Shown here piece after piece: positions 25,652 to 33,506 of a DNA stretch of 64,000 nucleotides. The stretch covers positions 62,001 to 126,000 of the forward strand of contig NZ_CALIZG010000008.1 of assembly GCF_938028775.1 (NCBI RefSeq), read 5' to 3'. A model generated the notes under the pieces. The model made no database searches and was not told where the DNA came from. It worked only from the letters and a program-made list of their open reading frames with translations. Numbering within the stretch: the stretch's first letter is position 1; every line of letters begins with the position of its first letter. A program made the translations under genes and the position numbers. The stretch is from Mogibacterium diversum_A. Lineage in GTDB: Bacteria; Bacillota; Clostridia; Peptostreptococcales; Anaerovoracaceae.

Positions 25652-26770
25652 TTAAAACATTAACATGTCACGGAATGTTTCAAGGTTAGTCTTAACCTGT
25701 TCAAACTGCTTCATCTGCCTGTCAACCTCAACTAGGGCAAGCGGTAAATCCGCTTTTTCACAAGCTTCCTTAATACATACGAAGTCGAATTCCTCAGGAT
25801 CACAAAACTTTGTCATTACCACGACAACTCCCTTTGCGCCTCTCTCCTTCGCTATATCTATAATCCACTGAATTCTTGGCTTTTCTACGTTGTAGAGAAC
25901 TGAGCAATTGTCAGTATTTGCAAACTTAACAGCGAGAGCTTGTAGTGGATCATCTCCATCTGGCACATCAGTTCTATACTGCCTTGAATGTGCACAGACA
26001 TCATCTGCTACGATATGAATTCCTATCTCATCGAAGGCTTCGCTTAATCCTGTCATGTCGGTAAGAATTCCAGATACAACGACCGGATAATTACCTACGC
26101 TCTCCTCGGAAGCTTCAAGCTCGGCGATAAGCTTTTTTACAAGAGCGGTATGTTCTTCTACAAGCATGTAGTTAGCGCTTGCAAATATATCGCTTCTCTC
26201 CTGCACCGTCACTTCTGCGTGTCTTGCAAGTAATTCATCCACTCGTCTCATCGCTTCGTTGTGTTCGTTATAAAGCTTGTTCGATTCAGCTAGACTATCC
26301 ATCGAAAACTTCGCGCCAGTACATTTCTCAAGATTCTCTATGACTCTTTCGTATCCAGCCCTCGTATAGGCGATTCCATATGCAGGCTTTCTGTTCTGCG
26401 GGTAGGTCATAGGTATGAATTTGATGTCTGGTACTGCATACTTCCAGTTCTCACCCATGGTCTTGAGCGTGTCACAGAGAGACGGGATTATAATCGCACT
26501 CGCACCCTTGAACTTTCCGGAGATTCCTAGTTCTAGGATTGATTGCACGATAGAGCACATGAATGCAGGAAAGTACTCCTTCGATCTGTTAAGCTCCATA
26601 TCAGCGCCCCAAGTTCCCATTGGAACAAGACCCATAGAGTGTACAATTTCATCGGGTGTGTAGTAAGGAACTGCGAGCACAATTTTCTTGCCATCTGCAA
26701 GGTATTTATCCATCTGTTTGCGAGGAGATGATGCTATCTCATGAAACTCTTTAATTGAACTGTATGTCAT
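25652..26770 (-). CDS. 2-hydroxyacyl-CoA dehydratase, beta subunit (HadC/FldC-like)
   Basis: The smaller dehydratase subunit, 372 aa, of the HgdB/FldC family; with the alpha subunit it binds a [4Fe-4S] cluster and removes water from (R)-2-hydroxyacyl-CoA by a ketyl-radical mechanism. Family features are VPYYTPDEIVHSMGLVPMGTWG near residues 35-55, the cysteines in AFMCSIVQS and IIPSLCDTLK, and a C-terminal VVVMTKFCDPEEFD. The gene starts two bases after the alpha subunit stop, so the pair is translated together. Confidence 0.93.
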   Translation of the reverse strand: MTYSSIKEFHEIASSPRKQMDKYLADGKKIVLAVPYYTPDEIVHSMGLVPMGTWGADMELNRSKEYFPAFMCSIVQSILELGISGKFKGASAIIIPSLCDTLKTMGENWKYAVPDIKFIPMTYPQNRKPAYGIAYTRAGYERVIENLEKCTGAKFSMDSLAESNKLYNEHNEAMRRVDELLARHAEVTVQERSDIFASANYMLVEEHTALVKKLIAELEASEESVGNYPVVVSGILTDMTGLSEAFDEIGIHIVADDVCAHSRQYRTDVPDGDDPLQALAVKFANTDNCSVLYNVEKPRIQWIIDIAKERGAKGVVVVMTKFCDPEEFDFVCIKEACEKADLPLALVEVDRQMKQFEQVKTNLETFRDMLMF

Positions 26771-26772
26771 AG

Positions 26773-28017
26773 CTACTTGTCCCCTTTCTCAGATTTGTTT
26801 GACTCCATAATTTCCATAAGCCCCTGCACTCTCGTATCATATTGTGCTTCAGAGAAATTTCTTGGGTCCGCCTGGTCTCCATCAAAGCTTGTAACTGGTA
26901 TATCGCAAGCCTCGCCTATCTGTCTGCTCATCTCGTACATGAATCCGCTCCACAGCTTGCATGAACGATTGGTATGTACAAGCAATCCTTCCACGTGGTT
27001 GTCCTTGCAAAGCTTGATTCTCTTATCTCTCGACTTCTCGAGGTTTATAGCATTCGGTACACTGCAGTAAGCCTTGATCATCTCATCAAATGAATGATAG
27101 TCAAACCCAAAAGCATCAGCATATATCGTTGTTACCATGTTGATGCCGCGATCTTTGAGCCCATGAGATGTTGCTCTCAGATATGGCCAGCAAGCGATTC
27201 CTTCGAACATGATTCTGTACTTCTCTTCTGCCCTAAATGTACTTGTTCCATTTAGGTGATTTTCCTTATACTCCTTGAGAAGCGTCTCCATTGCCTCGCC
27301 TGCTTCTTCCTTACCTCTTGCCGTAACCATTACAGCCATGTGGTTTAATAGATCGAATCCATTGAATGGAGAAGGCACGTATTTTGCCTGTGCTGTCGCA
27401 TTGAGCCAAGCTCTGCTCGCTCTGCAGCTAAAACCTGTAACCTGCTTGAACTTTTCATCATCCCACTTTAGTCCAAATAGCTTCTCGAGCTGGTGAACTG
27501 CGTCCCAGAACTGAGCGGAAACATATTCAACCTCAGCGTCAGATACTTCGTAATCAGGGTTAAATGGTATGTCTAGGATAATCATAGGAATATTTAAATC
27601 CCTTGCAAGATTCTCGTACCACTTAATCATACAGTTGCAGATATTGTTGCAACATAGAAGCACATCTGGCATCGCTACATCCTGCTCTGGACACTCCTTG
27701 AGCTTGGCGTATGCGAGGCTCACTCTAGCATATGCACAAATATCGTTCGAATAACCATCTGCTTCTGCGACGTTACACATTCTCTCCCCTGCACCACGGG
27801 CAGCGATTCCTGCAGCCTGATTTTCAGGATATGCAGTAGCGATTCCCAAAGTCTCTGGTATCTCTACCGGAAAGTTGCTTGAAACCCACGCAACTGGAAT
27901 GCCTTCCTTCTTAGCTTCAATCGCACTTGCAAATGCATCACCAGCAATTTTCCCAAGCTTGAATTTAGCTGAATTAGGATCAACAGGCTTCTTAGGCTTT
28001 TTGATTTCCTCTGCCAT
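26773..28017 (-). CDS. 2-hydroxyacyl-CoA dehydratase, alpha subunit (HadB/FldB-like)
   Basis: The larger subunit, 414 aa, of the same dehydratase. Recognisable segments are PVAWVSSNFPVEIPETLG, LCCNNICNCMIKWYENLAR with clustered cysteines, and LLVHTNRSCKLWSGFMYEM; these match FldB/HadB-type proteins. The start at 28017 is preferred over the ATG at 28023 because AGGAGG then has 7 bases of spacing instead of one. A 140-base gap with a hairpin separates it from the activator gene upstream. Confidence 0.93.
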   Translation of the reverse strand: MAEEIKKPKKPVDPNSAKFKLGKIAGDAFASAIEAKKEGIPVAWVSSNFPVEIPETLGIATAYPENQAAGIAARGAGERMCNVAEADGYSNDICAYARVSLAYAKLKECPEQDVAMPDVLLCCNNICNCMIKWYENLARDLNIPMIILDIPFNPDYEVSDAEVEYVSAQFWDAVHQLEKLFGLKWDDEKFKQVTGFSCRASRAWLNATAQAKYVPSPFNGFDLLNHMAVMVTARGKEEAGEAMETLLKEYKENHLNGTSTFRAEEKYRIMFEGIACWPYLRATSHGLKDRGINMVTTIYADAFGFDYHSFDEMIKAYCSVPNAINLEKSRDKRIKLCKDNHVEGLLVHTNRSCKLWSGFMYEMSRQIGEACDIPVTSFDGDQADPRNFSEAQYDTRVQGLMEIMESNKSEKGDK

Positions 28018-28132
28018 AACCATACCTCCTCATTTATTTTGTTAATCTATTAGGAAAGTTTAATTGTATATCTTAACTTAAAACTCAATCTGCACTATTA
28101 TTGTTAATTTTATAACATCATTTGGCAAATTT

Positions 28133-28156
28133 TTTACTGCCCTTATGAGCAGTAAA
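28133..28156 (-). repeat. hairpin right after the activator stop codon
   Basis: TTTACTGC (28133-28140) pairs perfectly with GCAGTAAA (28149-28156), loop 8 bases, starting one base past the activator stop. It has no T tract on the minus strand (it reads AAAAATTT), so it is more likely a message-processing or partial attenuation element within the operon than a full terminator. Confidence 0.55.
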
Positions 28157-28157
28157 T

Positions 28158-28934
28158 CTATTTTTTATTACTTCTAAAAGCATAAACAGCTGCACCGATT
28201 GCTCCAAAATACTGTGCAAGTGAATCATACTCTATTTGAACTTCGAGAGCCTTACTCATCGCATCTCTTACCGCACCGTTTTTTGCAACGCCACCTGACA
28301 TACATACCTTCTCTTTGACTCCTGCTCTACGCGCAAGTGAACTAACCCTCGAGGCTACGCTGTTGCAGATTCCAGCGATTACATTTTCTCTGCTCTCACC
28401 ATTAGCAAGCTGGCTAATCACTTCCGATTCAGCAAAGACTGTGCATGTGCTTGAGATAGTAGCAGGACTATCCGCTTTTGATGCTAATACCTCTAATTCA
28501 GAAATATCTGCTCTTAGTATGTTCGCCATCACATCTAGGAATCTACCTGTCCCAGCTGCGCACTTATCATTCATCACAAAGTTCGTCATCCTTCCTGAAT
28601 CGTTAAGGCAGATTACTTTTGCGTCCTGACCGCCTATATCTATTACAGTCCTCACTTCAGGAAAAATAATTTGACTCCCTAGCGCATGACATGTGAGTTC
28701 GCTTACTTCTCGATCACAGCCTTCGTACTTATTTCTTCCATAACCAGTAACAACGCTACATGAAATATCAGATTCATTAAGTCCTGAGACCTCCATAATC
28801 TCCGCTATGACTTCCTCTGGGCCAGCTGTACCAAGCCCTCCAACTCTTAGGGCCTTTGCGACAATCTTTTTTCCATCCTGGAGTATCACGCTCTTCGATG
28901 TAGTTGATCCTATGTCTAGTCCAAGAGTAAACAT
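28158..28934 (-). CDS. 2-hydroxyacyl-CoA dehydratase activator (HadI/FldI/HgdC-like)
   Basis: An ASKHA-fold ATPase, 258 aa, that as a homodimer with one bridging [4Fe-4S] cluster injects an electron into the dehydratase using ATP. LGLDIGSTTSKSVIL and VIDIGGQDAKVI are the nucleotide motifs. The cluster cysteines are C125 (NDKCAAGTGRF) and C164 (SSTCTVFAES), at nearly the same positions as in the Acidaminococcus protein (C127, C166). It is the first gene of the operon, behind a strong promoter and a dyad, with AAAGGAG before the ATG. Confidence 0.95.
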   Translation of the reverse strand: MFTLGLDIGSTTSKSVILQDGKKIVAKALRVGGLGTAGPEEVIAEIMEVSGLNESDISCSVVTGYGRNKYEGCDREVSELTCHALGSQIIFPEVRTVIDIGGQDAKVICLNDSGRMTNFVMNDKCAAGTGRFLDVMANILRADISELEVLASKADSPATISSTCTVFAESEVISQLANGESRENVIAGICNSVASRVSSLARRAGVKEKVCMSGGVAKNGAVRDAMSKALEVQIEYDSLAQYFGAIGAAVYAFRSNKK

Positions 28935-28952
28935 CTGATAATCTCCTTTCCG

Positions 28953-28970
28953 TGTACGTTTCTATGTACA
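28953..28970. promoter_or_regulatory. candidate operator dyad in the Stickland operon leader
   Basis: TGTAC (28953-28957) and GTACA (28966-28970) form a dyad with an 8-base spacer, placed at about the transcription start of the promoter at 28976-29003. Its position would suit a repressor; the protein that binds it is unknown. Confidence 0.4.
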
Positions 28971-28975
28971 ATTTC

Positions 28976-29003
28976 ATTATATATCTCGTTATTTTATAGT
29001 CAA
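28976..29003 (-). promoter_or_regulatory. promoter of the Stickland operon
   Basis: Minus-strand TTGACT (28998-29003) and TATAAT (28976-28981) with a 16-base spacer, 42 bases upstream of the activator start codon. This is the only strong promoter I see for the nine-gene operon. Confidence 0.82.
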
Positions 29004-29111
29004 CCAACTTTGTTAAAAAAATATTATAGTTGTTTTTCAAGTGTGTATTTAATAATTTTTAATGGTTTTGTTTTTATGACCCCAATAATTGAATTTCTAA
29101 GTGTTTTTAAT

Positions 29112-29138
29112 AAAAAAAGAAGGGGTAATCCCCTTCTT
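29112..29138 (-). terminator. intrinsic terminator of the small membrane protein gene
   Basis: AAGAAGGGG (29117-29125) and CCCCTTCTT (29130-29138) form a perfect 9-bp stem with a 4-base loop, followed on the minus strand by five or more T residues. Confidence 0.92.
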
Positions 29139-29231
29139 AAAATAGTTTTACCTATAAAAATTTGTAATAGTAATATCCGTACATTCGCCAATCCGCGCTA
29201 TTTATATATAAGATAAATCTTAATTATAAAA

Positions 29232-29642
29232 TTAATCCACCTTTATCTTATCCCAAAGCTTTGACATTCTCTCCATGCTCTTGGCGTCTGTACCATTCTT
29301 TTTAAGCTGCTTCATATACATCTCTTTTGGTACCCCCATCTTCTTATACGCACCAAGATACTTCTTGGAATAATTAGTCATATATACGAAGAATCCGCCC
29401 ATATATGCAGCACCTACTACAGCCAAAACTGCTGCTGCAATCCATGTCCAGAAAAATCCGCAAGCAAAAATCAAAACTATCCATACAATTCCGAGAATTC
29501 TATTAATCTTTGTTATCTTTTCAATATTGATAGATTTTGGAACCTGAATATCTTGCTCTTTCATCTGTTTCTTATATAAATTCTGCTGATAGCCTTTCGA
29601 CTGTCTTATGTATTGTGGTGGTCTCTGCTTACCTTTGCTCAT
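29232..29642 (-). CDS. small membrane protein of unknown function
   Basis: A 136-aa protein with a basic N-terminus (RPPQYIRQSKGYQQNLYKK), two adjacent hydrophobic segments (about residues 47-90, FACGFFWTWIAAAVLAVVGAA at the centre) and a basic C-terminal tail with YMKQLKKNGTDAKSMERM. It looks like a two-helix inner membrane protein with both ends inside. AAAAGGA lies 8 bases upstream of the ATG and a strong terminator follows. No family is recognised. Confidence 0.7.
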   Translation of the reverse strand: MSKGKQRPPQYIRQSKGYQQNLYKKQMKEQDIQVPKSINIEKITKINRILGIVWIVLIFACGFFWTWIAAAVLAVVGAAYMGGFFVYMTNYSKKYLGAYKKMGVPKEMYMKQLKKNGTDAKSMERMSKLWDKIKVD

Positions 29643-29689
29643 TTCATTATTCCTTTTCTAATTAATCTAGTGTAGTATTTTAACACAAT

Positions 29690-30964
29690 TTATTCACTCT
29701 TTTCAAGCGATTTGAACATCTCCTGCATCGTTGGGTTGTTTTTGGTAAGTTTTTTTATCGTCAAATCCTCAGCTTTATTATTCGCTAGCCTCAAGTTATT
29801 CTCTGAAGATGTTAATGCTTTCTTTATCTTCTCAAGATGGTTAATCGATTTATCTATCTCATCTATCGCTTCCTGAAATTTTCTAGAAGCCAGATCATAA
29901 TTTCTCGCAAAAGCACTTTTGAAATTCTCCATATCCTCTTCGAAATGGGTGATATCAACATTCTGTGCCTTAATCGTCTCCAGTTCCTGCTTGTACTTTA
30001 GAGAGTTATATCCCATGTTGCGAAGCAGTGATATCATCGGGATGAAGAACTGCGGTCTTATCACATACATCTTCTCATATCTATGCGACACATCAACGAT
30101 TCCCTGATTGTAATATTCATTCTCAGACTCTAGCATCGAAACGAGCACCGCATATTCGCACTTTTTTTCTTTTCTATCTTTGTCAAGCTCCTTGAAAAAA
30201 TCTTCATTCTTATGCTTTGTTGATGTCGTATCCATCTCGTTCTTCATTTCAAACATTATAGATACGACCTCAAGCCCTGTCTCATCCTTCTCCCTAAATA
30301 TATAATCACCCTTGCTTCCACTGCGAGCATCGTTATCCTTTTCAAAATATGCATTCTGAAATGCAGTTGCTCTGAGCTTATTAAATTCTATCTCGCAGTG
30401 CTGCTCTAAAGTCTCTCCAACCATCTTAGTGGATTGACGAGCCTTGAGATCCTTGTAGTAATCTATTTGTTCATCCTTCATCTTAAGCTTGGTCTCATAC
30501 TCGTCCTTAAGCACCTGTATGTTTAGCTCGGCCTGCTTTTCACTGACCTTTAGCTCACCAGAAAGCCTTTGAAGCTGCTCCTTCTTTTGTGAAATTTCTT
30601 CATCTAGAGAAGCTGCTACCTTGCGATGTTCAGATTCTTTTTCATCGACTAACTTCCTATATTCAGATTCCTTCTGCTGTACTGCCTCATTGACTGCTAA
30701 TGCTTTCTCCTTGTCATATGCCTCGATGCTAGCACGAAGCCTTACTATTTCCTGATCTTTATCTGAAATAATTTCTTGGACTTTCTTTTCTGTCTCAGCC
30801 TTCGCAAGGCTAACAGCCGCAGCTTTATCCTCTTTGTACTGTTCCTCAGCACGCTTTATCTCAATATTAAATTCTCTATCTCTGACCTGCTTAACAATTG
30901 CTGCATAACCAGCTTCATCTATTTGAAATACTTCGCCACACTTAGGGCATTTTATCTGCTGCAT
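29690..30964 (-). CDS. DUF2130 domain-containing coiled-coil protein
   Basis: A 424-aa protein. Residues 1-20 hold a zinc-ribbon-like half (MQQIKCPKCGEVFQID), residues ~30-190 are a long Lys/Glu/Gln-rich coiled coil, and the DUF2130 domain covers ~195-400. Within it GDYIFREKD and, after about a strand, IMFEMKNE give a D...ExK arrangement like PD-(D/E)XK nucleases; this functional reading is an inference. AGGAGG 6 bases before the ATG at 30964 fixes the start; the frame upstream from 31003 has none. A terminator of the upstream gene sits immediately before it. Confidence 0.85.
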   Translation of the reverse strand: MQQIKCPKCGEVFQIDEAGYAAIVKQVRDREFNIEIKRAEEQYKEDKAAAVSLAKAETEKKVQEIISDKDQEIVRLRASIEAYDKEKALAVNEAVQQKESEYRKLVDEKESEHRKVAASLDEEISQKKEQLQRLSGELKVSEKQAELNIQVLKDEYETKLKMKDEQIDYYKDLKARQSTKMVGETLEQHCEIEFNKLRATAFQNAYFEKDNDARSGSKGDYIFREKDETGLEVVSIMFEMKNEMDTTSTKHKNEDFFKELDKDRKEKKCEYAVLVSMLESENEYYNQGIVDVSHRYEKMYVIRPQFFIPMISLLRNMGYNSLKYKQELETIKAQNVDITHFEEDMENFKSAFARNYDLASRKFQEAIDEIDKSINHLEKIKKALTSSENNLRLANNKAEDLTIKKLTKNNPTMQEMFKSLEKSE

Positions 30965-31002
30965 AATCTTCCTCCTACGAAGTGATACTACTATTTTATA
31001 CA

Positions 31003-31042
31003 AAAAAGCTTCGGTGAAAAAGCTTTAATACCATCACCGAAG
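31003..31042 (-). terminator. intrinsic terminator of the 31.2-kb membrane protein gene
   Basis: On the minus strand CTTCGGTGA and TCACCGAAG (arms 31034-31042 and 31009-31017) form a 9-bp stem with a 16-base loop, followed by CTTTTTTG. It lies between a small membrane protein gene and the DUF2130 gene. Confidence 0.85.
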
Positions 31043-31153
31043 TTATTTTTATTTAAATCAATCAAATAATCATCCTTTATTTTAGTAACCTTACTAATCA
31101 AAATATCATATATGTGCGATTCATCATTATGCACGATTAAAAACTATTCCCAG

Positions 31154-31456
31154 CTACTTATCATCGGATATTACCTCTACATCTACATCTACCGCATCCT
31201 TGGTAAACTCATCTTCTAGTTCCTTACTAGCAGAGTCATCTCTGTGATAAGACCCAGATTCCGAATAATAATATTGATTAGACTCATCCGTTCTACGACT
31301 TCCAAATCTCTTCGAGATAGCCTGAAATAGAACAAGTATGCCGACAACAATCCAAAAAACAGGGCTTAAAATTATAGCCATCACCGCTGACAAAAGTATC
31401 AGCATTATAAATATTCCAATCAAGCAGCCGAGGCCACCATCATCACGATAGTACAT
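31154..31456 (-). CDS. small membrane protein with acidic tail, unknown function
   Basis: A 100-aa protein: short N-terminus with YYRDDGGLGC, two hydrophobic helices (about residues 10-55: FIMLILLSAVMAIILSP and FWIVVGILVLFQAI), a basic turn (SKRFGSRR), then a polar, acidic C-terminal tail rich in Asp, Glu and Ser. GGGGG is 8 bases before the ATG and a strong terminator follows, so it is a real monocistronic gene. Family not recognised. Confidence 0.7.
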   Translation of the reverse strand: MYYRDDGGLGCLIGIFIMLILLSAVMAIILSPVFWIVVGILVLFQAISKRFGSRRTDESNQYYYSESGSYHRDDSASKELEDEFTKDAVDVDVEVISDDK

Positions 31457-31596
31457 CTCATTTTCCCCCTATGTATTAACCTTCACCATATCGATGATAT
31501 ATTGCTTTTCTTATATCGCGTATTATAACACATCGTGTTTGTGTTTTAGGTGACGCAATGATAAAGAACCACTTATAAAAAACGAATTAAAGTATT

Positions 31597-31619
31597 AAAA
31601 AATGGGGCATAAGCCCCAT
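31597..31619 (-). terminator. terminator of the perR-rubrerythrin operon
   Basis: ATGGGGC (31602-31608) and GCCCCAT (31613-31619) pair with a 4-base loop; the minus strand continues with TTTTTTAAT. Confidence 0.9.
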
Positions 31620-31655
31620 ATCTTTTATGAATAGTATCTGCACTTAATTTTGGAT

Positions 31656-32198
31656 TTAACCAAAGTATCTCTTTAGAAGTCCAGCAAATGCCTTACCGTG
31701 TCTAGCCTCATCTCTAGCCATCTCGTGAACTGTGTCGTGGATTGCATCTAGGTTAGCAGCCTTAGCTCTCTTAGCTAGATCAAACTTTCCAGCAGTTGCG
31801 CCGTTTTCAGCATCTACTCTCAGCTGTAGATTCTTCTTTGTGCTGTCTGTTAAAACCTCTCCTAGAAGCTCAGCGAACTTAGCAGCGTGCTCTGCCTCTT
31901 CGTAAGCAGCCTTCTCGTAGTATAGTCCAACTTCAGGATATCCTTCTCTATGAGCAACTCTAGCCATTGCAAGATACATACCTACCTCGCTGCACTCTCC
32001 TTCAAAGTTAGCTCTTAGATCAGCCATGATGTCCTCGCTAGCACCCTGAGCAACACCTACAACATGCTCAGCTGCCCAAGACATCTCACCTTCCTGCTTC
32101 TTGAACTTCTCCGCAGGAACTCCGCAAACAGGACATTTCTCTGGTGCCTGATCTCCCTCGTGAACGTAACCACATACCTGACATACATACTTAGCCAT
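31656..32198 (-). CDS. rubrerythrin, reverse (N-terminal rubredoxin) type
   Basis: A 180-aa peroxide/oxygen-reducing non-haem iron protein. The rubredoxin-like centre comes first (YVCQVCGYVHEG and KCPVCG, four cysteines), followed by the four-helix diiron domain with EGECSEVGMY, EEAEHAAKF and DEARHGKAF carrying the Glu and His ligands. The order is that of the clostridial reverse rubrerythrins that detoxify O2 and H2O2. The start at 32198 has GGGAG with 7 bases spacing; upstream in-frame ATGs are too close to or before the site. It follows perR by 61 bases, so it is probably in the PerR regulon and operon. Confidence 0.94.
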   Translation of the reverse strand: MAKYVCQVCGYVHEGDQAPEKCPVCGVPAEKFKKQEGEMSWAAEHVVGVAQGASEDIMADLRANFEGECSEVGMYLAMARVAHREGYPEVGLYYEKAAYEEAEHAAKFAELLGEVLTDSTKKNLQLRVDAENGATAGKFDLAKRAKAANLDAIHDTVHEMARDEARHGKAFAGLLKRYFG

Positions 32199-32259
32199 TT
32201 TCATACTCCCTTCTTCAGCATTGCTGAAATACATAAAATAAAGTCATCTTATTAATCAT

Positions 32260-32643
32260 CTATGCACGGCTCTTTGCCACGCAGTCGGTACAAAGTCCAT
32301 AAAAGTTAACTTCACACCCTTCTATTGAGCCAGTAAAACTACCCTGGCCAATTTTAACGATTTGCTCCTTATCGGTATCAATATCGAGGACAGCACCACA
32401 TCTATTGCAGAAAAAATGTGCGTGGGGCTTCACATTATAATCATACCTTGTCGCCCCATCCGTGATAATTGTCGAAATTTCACCCATTCCTTCAAGTTGC
32501 TTAAGATTTCTATATACAGTTGCAATACTAAGATTAGGCATACAAGCCTTCAGTTCTGAATAAAGTGTCTCCGCAGTCGGATGATCGCCCCTATTCAATA
32601 ATTGGTTCTTAATCGCTTGACGCTGTTTGCTATACTTAATCAT
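32260..32643 (-). CDS. perR: peroxide-sensing Fur-family repressor, PerR-like
   Basis: A 127-aa Fur-family regulator. The winged helix contains SIATVYRNLKQLEGMGEIS; the structural zinc cysteines are C79, C82 (CNRC) and C118, C121 (CTDC). The regulatory metal ligands of PerR are matched by H21 (HPTAET), D68 (RYDYN), H74 and H76 (HAHF) and an aspartate in VLDID, the position that separates PerR (Asp) from Fur (Glu). AGAGGT precedes the ATG. A Fur/Per-type box lies at its transcription start, suggesting self-control. The rubrerythrin gene follows in the same operon. Confidence 0.88.
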   Translation of the reverse strand: MIKYSKQRQAIKNQLLNRGDHPTAETLYSELKACMPNLSIATVYRNLKQLEGMGEISTIITDGATRYDYNVKPHAHFFCNRCGAVLDIDTDKEQIVKIGQGSFTGSIEGCEVNFYGLCTDCVAKSRA

Positions 32644-32658
32644 TATTACCTCTAATAT

Positions 32659-32709
32659 TGATAATCGTTATTGTTATTAATATAATACCATTTTAAATTA
32701 AATTGTCAA
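32659..32709 (-). promoter_or_regulatory. perR promoter with Fur/Per-like box
   Basis: Minus-strand TTGACA (32704-32709) and TATTAT (32682-32687) with a 16-base spacer. Just downstream, TGATAATCGTTATTG (32659-32673, read on the plus strand) is a 7-1-7 dyad that resembles Fur/PerR boxes, placed at about the transcription start, a repressor position. Confidence 0.68.
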
Positions 32710-32775
32710 CAACTAAATTGAGAAAAATTTAAATTTATCGTTTCTTATTATACGCAATGTTGCTATTATCGGTGT

Positions 32776-32791
32776 GTTATGCTAATCTAAC
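32776..32791. promoter_or_regulatory. possible DtxR/MntR-type dyad upstream of the metalloregulator gene
   Basis: GTTA-N8-TAAC (32776-32791) just before the ribosome site of the DtxR-family gene has the outward symmetry of metalloregulator boxes, but it is short and the promoter hexamers are unclear. Confidence 0.3.
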
Positions 32792-32814
32792 TATAAATGA
32801 AGGAGGGATATTTC

Positions 32815-33225
32815 ATGAAAATTCAGAAGTCTTCGGAAGATTATTTAGAGACAATGCTGATGCTTAGTGAGCAGAGAGGATACATTAAGTCCATCGATAT
32901 TGCAAGGCATCTCGATGTTACGAAGCCTAGCGTTTCATATGCTACCAAAAGGCTCAGAGAGAACGGCTACATTACTATGGACGATGATGGGCTGATTCAC
33001 CTCACTGAGACTGGAATGTCTATTGCTACAAAAATTTACGATAGGCACAAGATGCTTTCCCGTTTCTTAAACCTGCTTGGTATTGATAAGGAAACTGCTG
33101 ATGAGGATGCGTGCAAGATTGAGCACGACATTAGCCAGGCTACATATGAAGCTATTTGTAACCATGTTAACAACTTCTTGGCAGAGTGCCCTGCTATGAA
33201 TCACGACGAAGAACCGTCGGCATAG
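32815..33225 (+). CDS. DtxR/MntR-family metal-dependent repressor
   Basis: A 136-aa winged-helix repressor without an SH3 domain, so of MntR size. By alignment by eye with Bacillus MntR the metal residues are D9, E12, H78, C100, E103 and H104 (MntR D8, E11, H77, E99, E102, H103). The cysteine at 100 replaces the glutamate of Mn-specific MntR and equals the C102 position of iron-type DtxR, so the metal preference is uncertain. GGAGG lies 8 bases before the ATG at 32815; the upstream start at 32797 overlaps the site. It is divergent from perR, a sensible pairing of metal and peroxide control. Confidence 0.88.
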   Translation: MKIQKSSEDYLETMLMLSEQRGYIKSIDIARHLDVTKPSVSYATKRLRENGYITMDDDGLIHLTETGMSIATKIYDRHKMLSRFLNLLGIDKETADEDACKIEHDISQATYEAICNHVNNFLAECPAMNHDEEPSA

Positions 33226-33257
33226 TATCTCTAATATAATTTTATAAGCATATAATC

Positions 33258-33286
33258 AACCATCTCAATCAAGAGATGGTTTTTTC
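33258..33286 (+). terminator. terminator of the DtxR-family gene
   Basis: AACCATCTC (33258-33266) and GAGATGGTT (33273-33281) form a 9-bp stem followed by a run of T residues. Confidence 0.92.
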
Positions 33287-33422
33287 TTGCGCTACAATTA
33301 TGCCTTTATCTTTCATAGCTGTTTACTTGTCATGCCTTGTATGGCAAAATTAAATCATAATATATGATTATAATTCCATATATTAATAGTGTGTTTTCTT
33401 CCCTGTTTTGATTATTGATACA

Positions 33423-33445
33423 TGTGCACTTTTTCCTTTTGCACA
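33423..33445. repeat. short dyad in the leader of the POT transporter gene
   Basis: TGTGCA (33423-33428) and TGCACA (33440-33445) are a 6-bp perfect inverted repeat about 62 bases before the transporter start. It could be an operator or a weak hairpin; nothing more can be said. Confidence 0.3.
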
Positions 33446-33506
33446 AGGTACAGTCAAGACGGAGATCGTAAGTTATTGCTGTCACACCTTATTAAGGAGG
33501 TATCTC

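Noticed and set aside
28777..29040. 87-aa minus-strand frame over the Stickland promoter
   Set aside because: It covers the promoter and the activator start in another frame and has no ribosome site.
33408..33506. N-terminal 33-residue extension of the POT transporter
   Set aside because: A perfect AAGGAGG lies 6 bases before the inner ATG at 33507, and the transporter motif begins right after it.
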